Positions 13,183-14,169 of a DNA stretch of 14,169 nucleotides are shown here, in pieces (positions within the stretch are counted from its first letter, which is position 1; every line of letters begins with the position of its first letter). The notes beneath the pieces were generated by a model that worked only from the letters and a program-made list of their open reading frames with translations, was not told the origin of the DNA and did not search any database. The DNA comes from Lachnospiraceae bacterium (GTDB lineage: Bacteria; Bacillota; Clostridia; Lachnospirales; Lachnospiraceae): assembly GCA_900772675.1 (NCBI GenBank), contig CAAGRM010000083.1, forward strand, positions 1-14,169. Reading direction: 5' to 3'. The position numbers were made by a program, and so were the translations under genes.

Positions 13183-14169
13183 ATGTCGAAGAAAAAAACA
13201 ATACTGCTGGCAGTGTGTGCCATTCTGGTTGTGCTGCTGAATGTGGTAATACTGACGCACAAAGCACCAACGGATGGACCGGTGGAACTTCAGATGAAGG
13301 TTCAGTCGGATCTTAACGATCAGATTAAGGTATATTTCAGCCCGAACGAGTATTACAACGAGGAAATGACGGACGATTACACGTATGTGAATCAGTATCC
13401 GAACGGTACGATGGATGAAGAAAGAGAGGTTTCCTTTACCATCGACAGCTCAGCGAAAAAGCTCCGTATGGATTTCGGCGTGCAGCCGGGAACCTTTGTG
13501 ATCCGCGATGTGAAGCTGAAATACCGCAGTACCGAGATGGAGATCCCGCTGGAAACTCTGATGCAGACAGAAAACCATGATATGGTTTCCATGAAAATCG
13601 AGAAGGATGCGAACGGGAATGAGTGTCTGGTGATGAAAACCGAAAACACGGACCCTTATCTCGATATGGATCTCGATCAGAGTGTGATTCATGACAGCTA
13701 TGCTGCGCATGCGGCAAAAATGAATTGGATCAAAATCCTGACAGCAGTCATTCTTCTGGATGGGGCATGCCTTGTTCTGTTCCGGCACAGAGAGAAGGTG
13801 CTGGCGCTTCCGCTTGAGCTCTTCCAGAACAGAAACCTGATCTTTGCGCTTGCCAAAAATGATTTTAAGACAAAATATGCAGGCTCTTACCTTGGTATTG
13901 TATGGGCGTTTATTCAGCCGATCGTCACCGTTCTGGTTTACTGGTTTGTATTCCAGGTGGGATTAAAAAGCCCGGGAGCAAATGGTTTTCCGTTCGTTCT
14001 CTGGATGATTGCAGGCCTGGTTCCGTGGTTTTTCTTCTCGGATGTACTGAATGCAGGCACGAATGCACTGCTGGAATACAGCTATCTGGTAAAGAAGGTT
14101 GTATTTAAAATCAGTATTCTGCCGATGGTAAAAGAGATTTCGGCGCTGTTTGTCCATTTATTCTTTGTG
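13183..14169 (+). CDS. ABC-2 polysaccharide-export permease (TagG/Wzm-like) with extra N-terminal extracytoplasmic module; 3' end outside window
   Basis: The frame is open from ATG 13183 (AGGAG nine bases upstream) to the window edge, 329 residues. From about residue 215 it is an ABC-2 polysaccharide export permease: RNLIFALAKNDFKTKYAGSY, IVWAFIQPIVTVLVYWFVFQ, WMIAGLVPWFFFSDVLNAG and the strongly conserved YLVKKVVFKISILP. Such proteins pair with a Wzt/TagH ATPase to export teichoic acids or O-polysaccharide. Before this there are about 210 additional residues absent from ordinary TagG or Wzm: a membrane anchor (5-25), a soluble mostly beta-like region (27-180) with SFTIDSSAKKLRMDFGV and FVIRDVKLKYR, and a second helix (184-204). 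This module would sit outside the membrane and could contact the exported glycan, but I do not recognise its family. Continuity was checked codon by codon with no stop. The ATPase gene should follow downstream. Confidence 0.85.
   Translation, partial: MSKKKTILLAVCAILVVLLNVVILTHKAPTDGPVELQMKVQSDLNDQIKVYFSPNEYYNEEMTDDYTYVNQYPNGTMDEEREVSFTIDSSAKKLRMDFGVQPGTFVIRDVKLKYRSTEMEIPLETLMQTENHDMVSMKIEKDANGNECLVMKTENTDPYLDMDLDQSVIHDSYAAHAAKMNWIKILTAVILLDGACLVLFRHREKVLALPLELFQNRNLIFALAKNDFKTKYAGSYLGIVWAFIQPIVTVLVYWFVFQVGLKSPGANGFPFVLWMIAGLVPWFFFSDVLNAGTNALLEYSYLVKKVVFKISILPMVKEISALFVHLFFV

Noticed and set aside
13902..14108. Short plus-strand frame near the right edge
   Set aside because: It overlaps, out of frame, the continuous ABC-2 permease frame with conserved motifs; a shadow.

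Overview
The window looks like the chromosome of a Gram-positive Clostridia member, most likely a Lachnospiraceae-type gut bacterium. This is inferred from a YtaF/MntP-like membrane protein, LicD proteins, a DUF6077-like membrane protein, strong AGGAG-type ribosome binding sites, TTGACA/TGnTATAAT promoters and a base composition near one half GC. No RNA gene, transposon or CRISPR array was found. Most of the window is a cell-surface polysaccharide locus.

Layout. 1-1001: the tail of a ribulose-phosphate 3-epimerase-like gene and a six-helix MntP/YtaF-family protein; both look like flanking genes. 998-7211: a strong extended -10 promoter and a foldable leader, then six tightly packed plus-strand genes: GT2, polyprenyl-phosphate sugar-1-phosphate transferase, LicD, GT2, GT4, LicD. 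Together they could start a lipid-linked oligosaccharide, extend it by about three sugars and attach phospho-substituents. No Wzx flippase or Wzy polymerase is present. 7344-7396: a bidirectional terminator shared with the convergent gene. 7429-9666 (minus): a secreted metallo-beta-lactamase-fold protein with a long tail of choline/glucan-binding-type repeats, closely resembling pneumococcal phosphorylcholine esterase Pce (CbpE). 9667-9930: a divergent promoter region; the minus-strand transcript has a foldable 5' UTR. 9931-12458: two consecutive membrane genes that look like the halves of one DUF6077/GT-C-like protein, then two overlapping small EamA/SMR-type proteins resembling an ArnE/ArnF flippase pair. 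12470-14169: a third consensus promoter, rfbC (rmlC), and the 5' part of an ABC-2 polysaccharide-export permease that carries an unusual extra N-terminal extracytoplasmic module.

How they may fit together. The operon makes a glycan that two LicD enzymes decorate, possibly with phosphocholine. The Pce-like secreted enzyme would trim that decoration, and its repeats could anchor to it. The GT-C-like protein and the SMR pair suggest a second route, in which a lipid-linked sugar is flipped and added outside the membrane. rfbC supplies a dTDP-rhamnose-type precursor and the ABC permease would export the polymer. No licA, licB or licC is visible, so the chemical identity of the LicD substituent is a hypothesis. 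The most interesting points are the LicD/LicD/Pce-like association, the domain-fused ABC permease, the split DUF6077-like gene and the two structured leaders.
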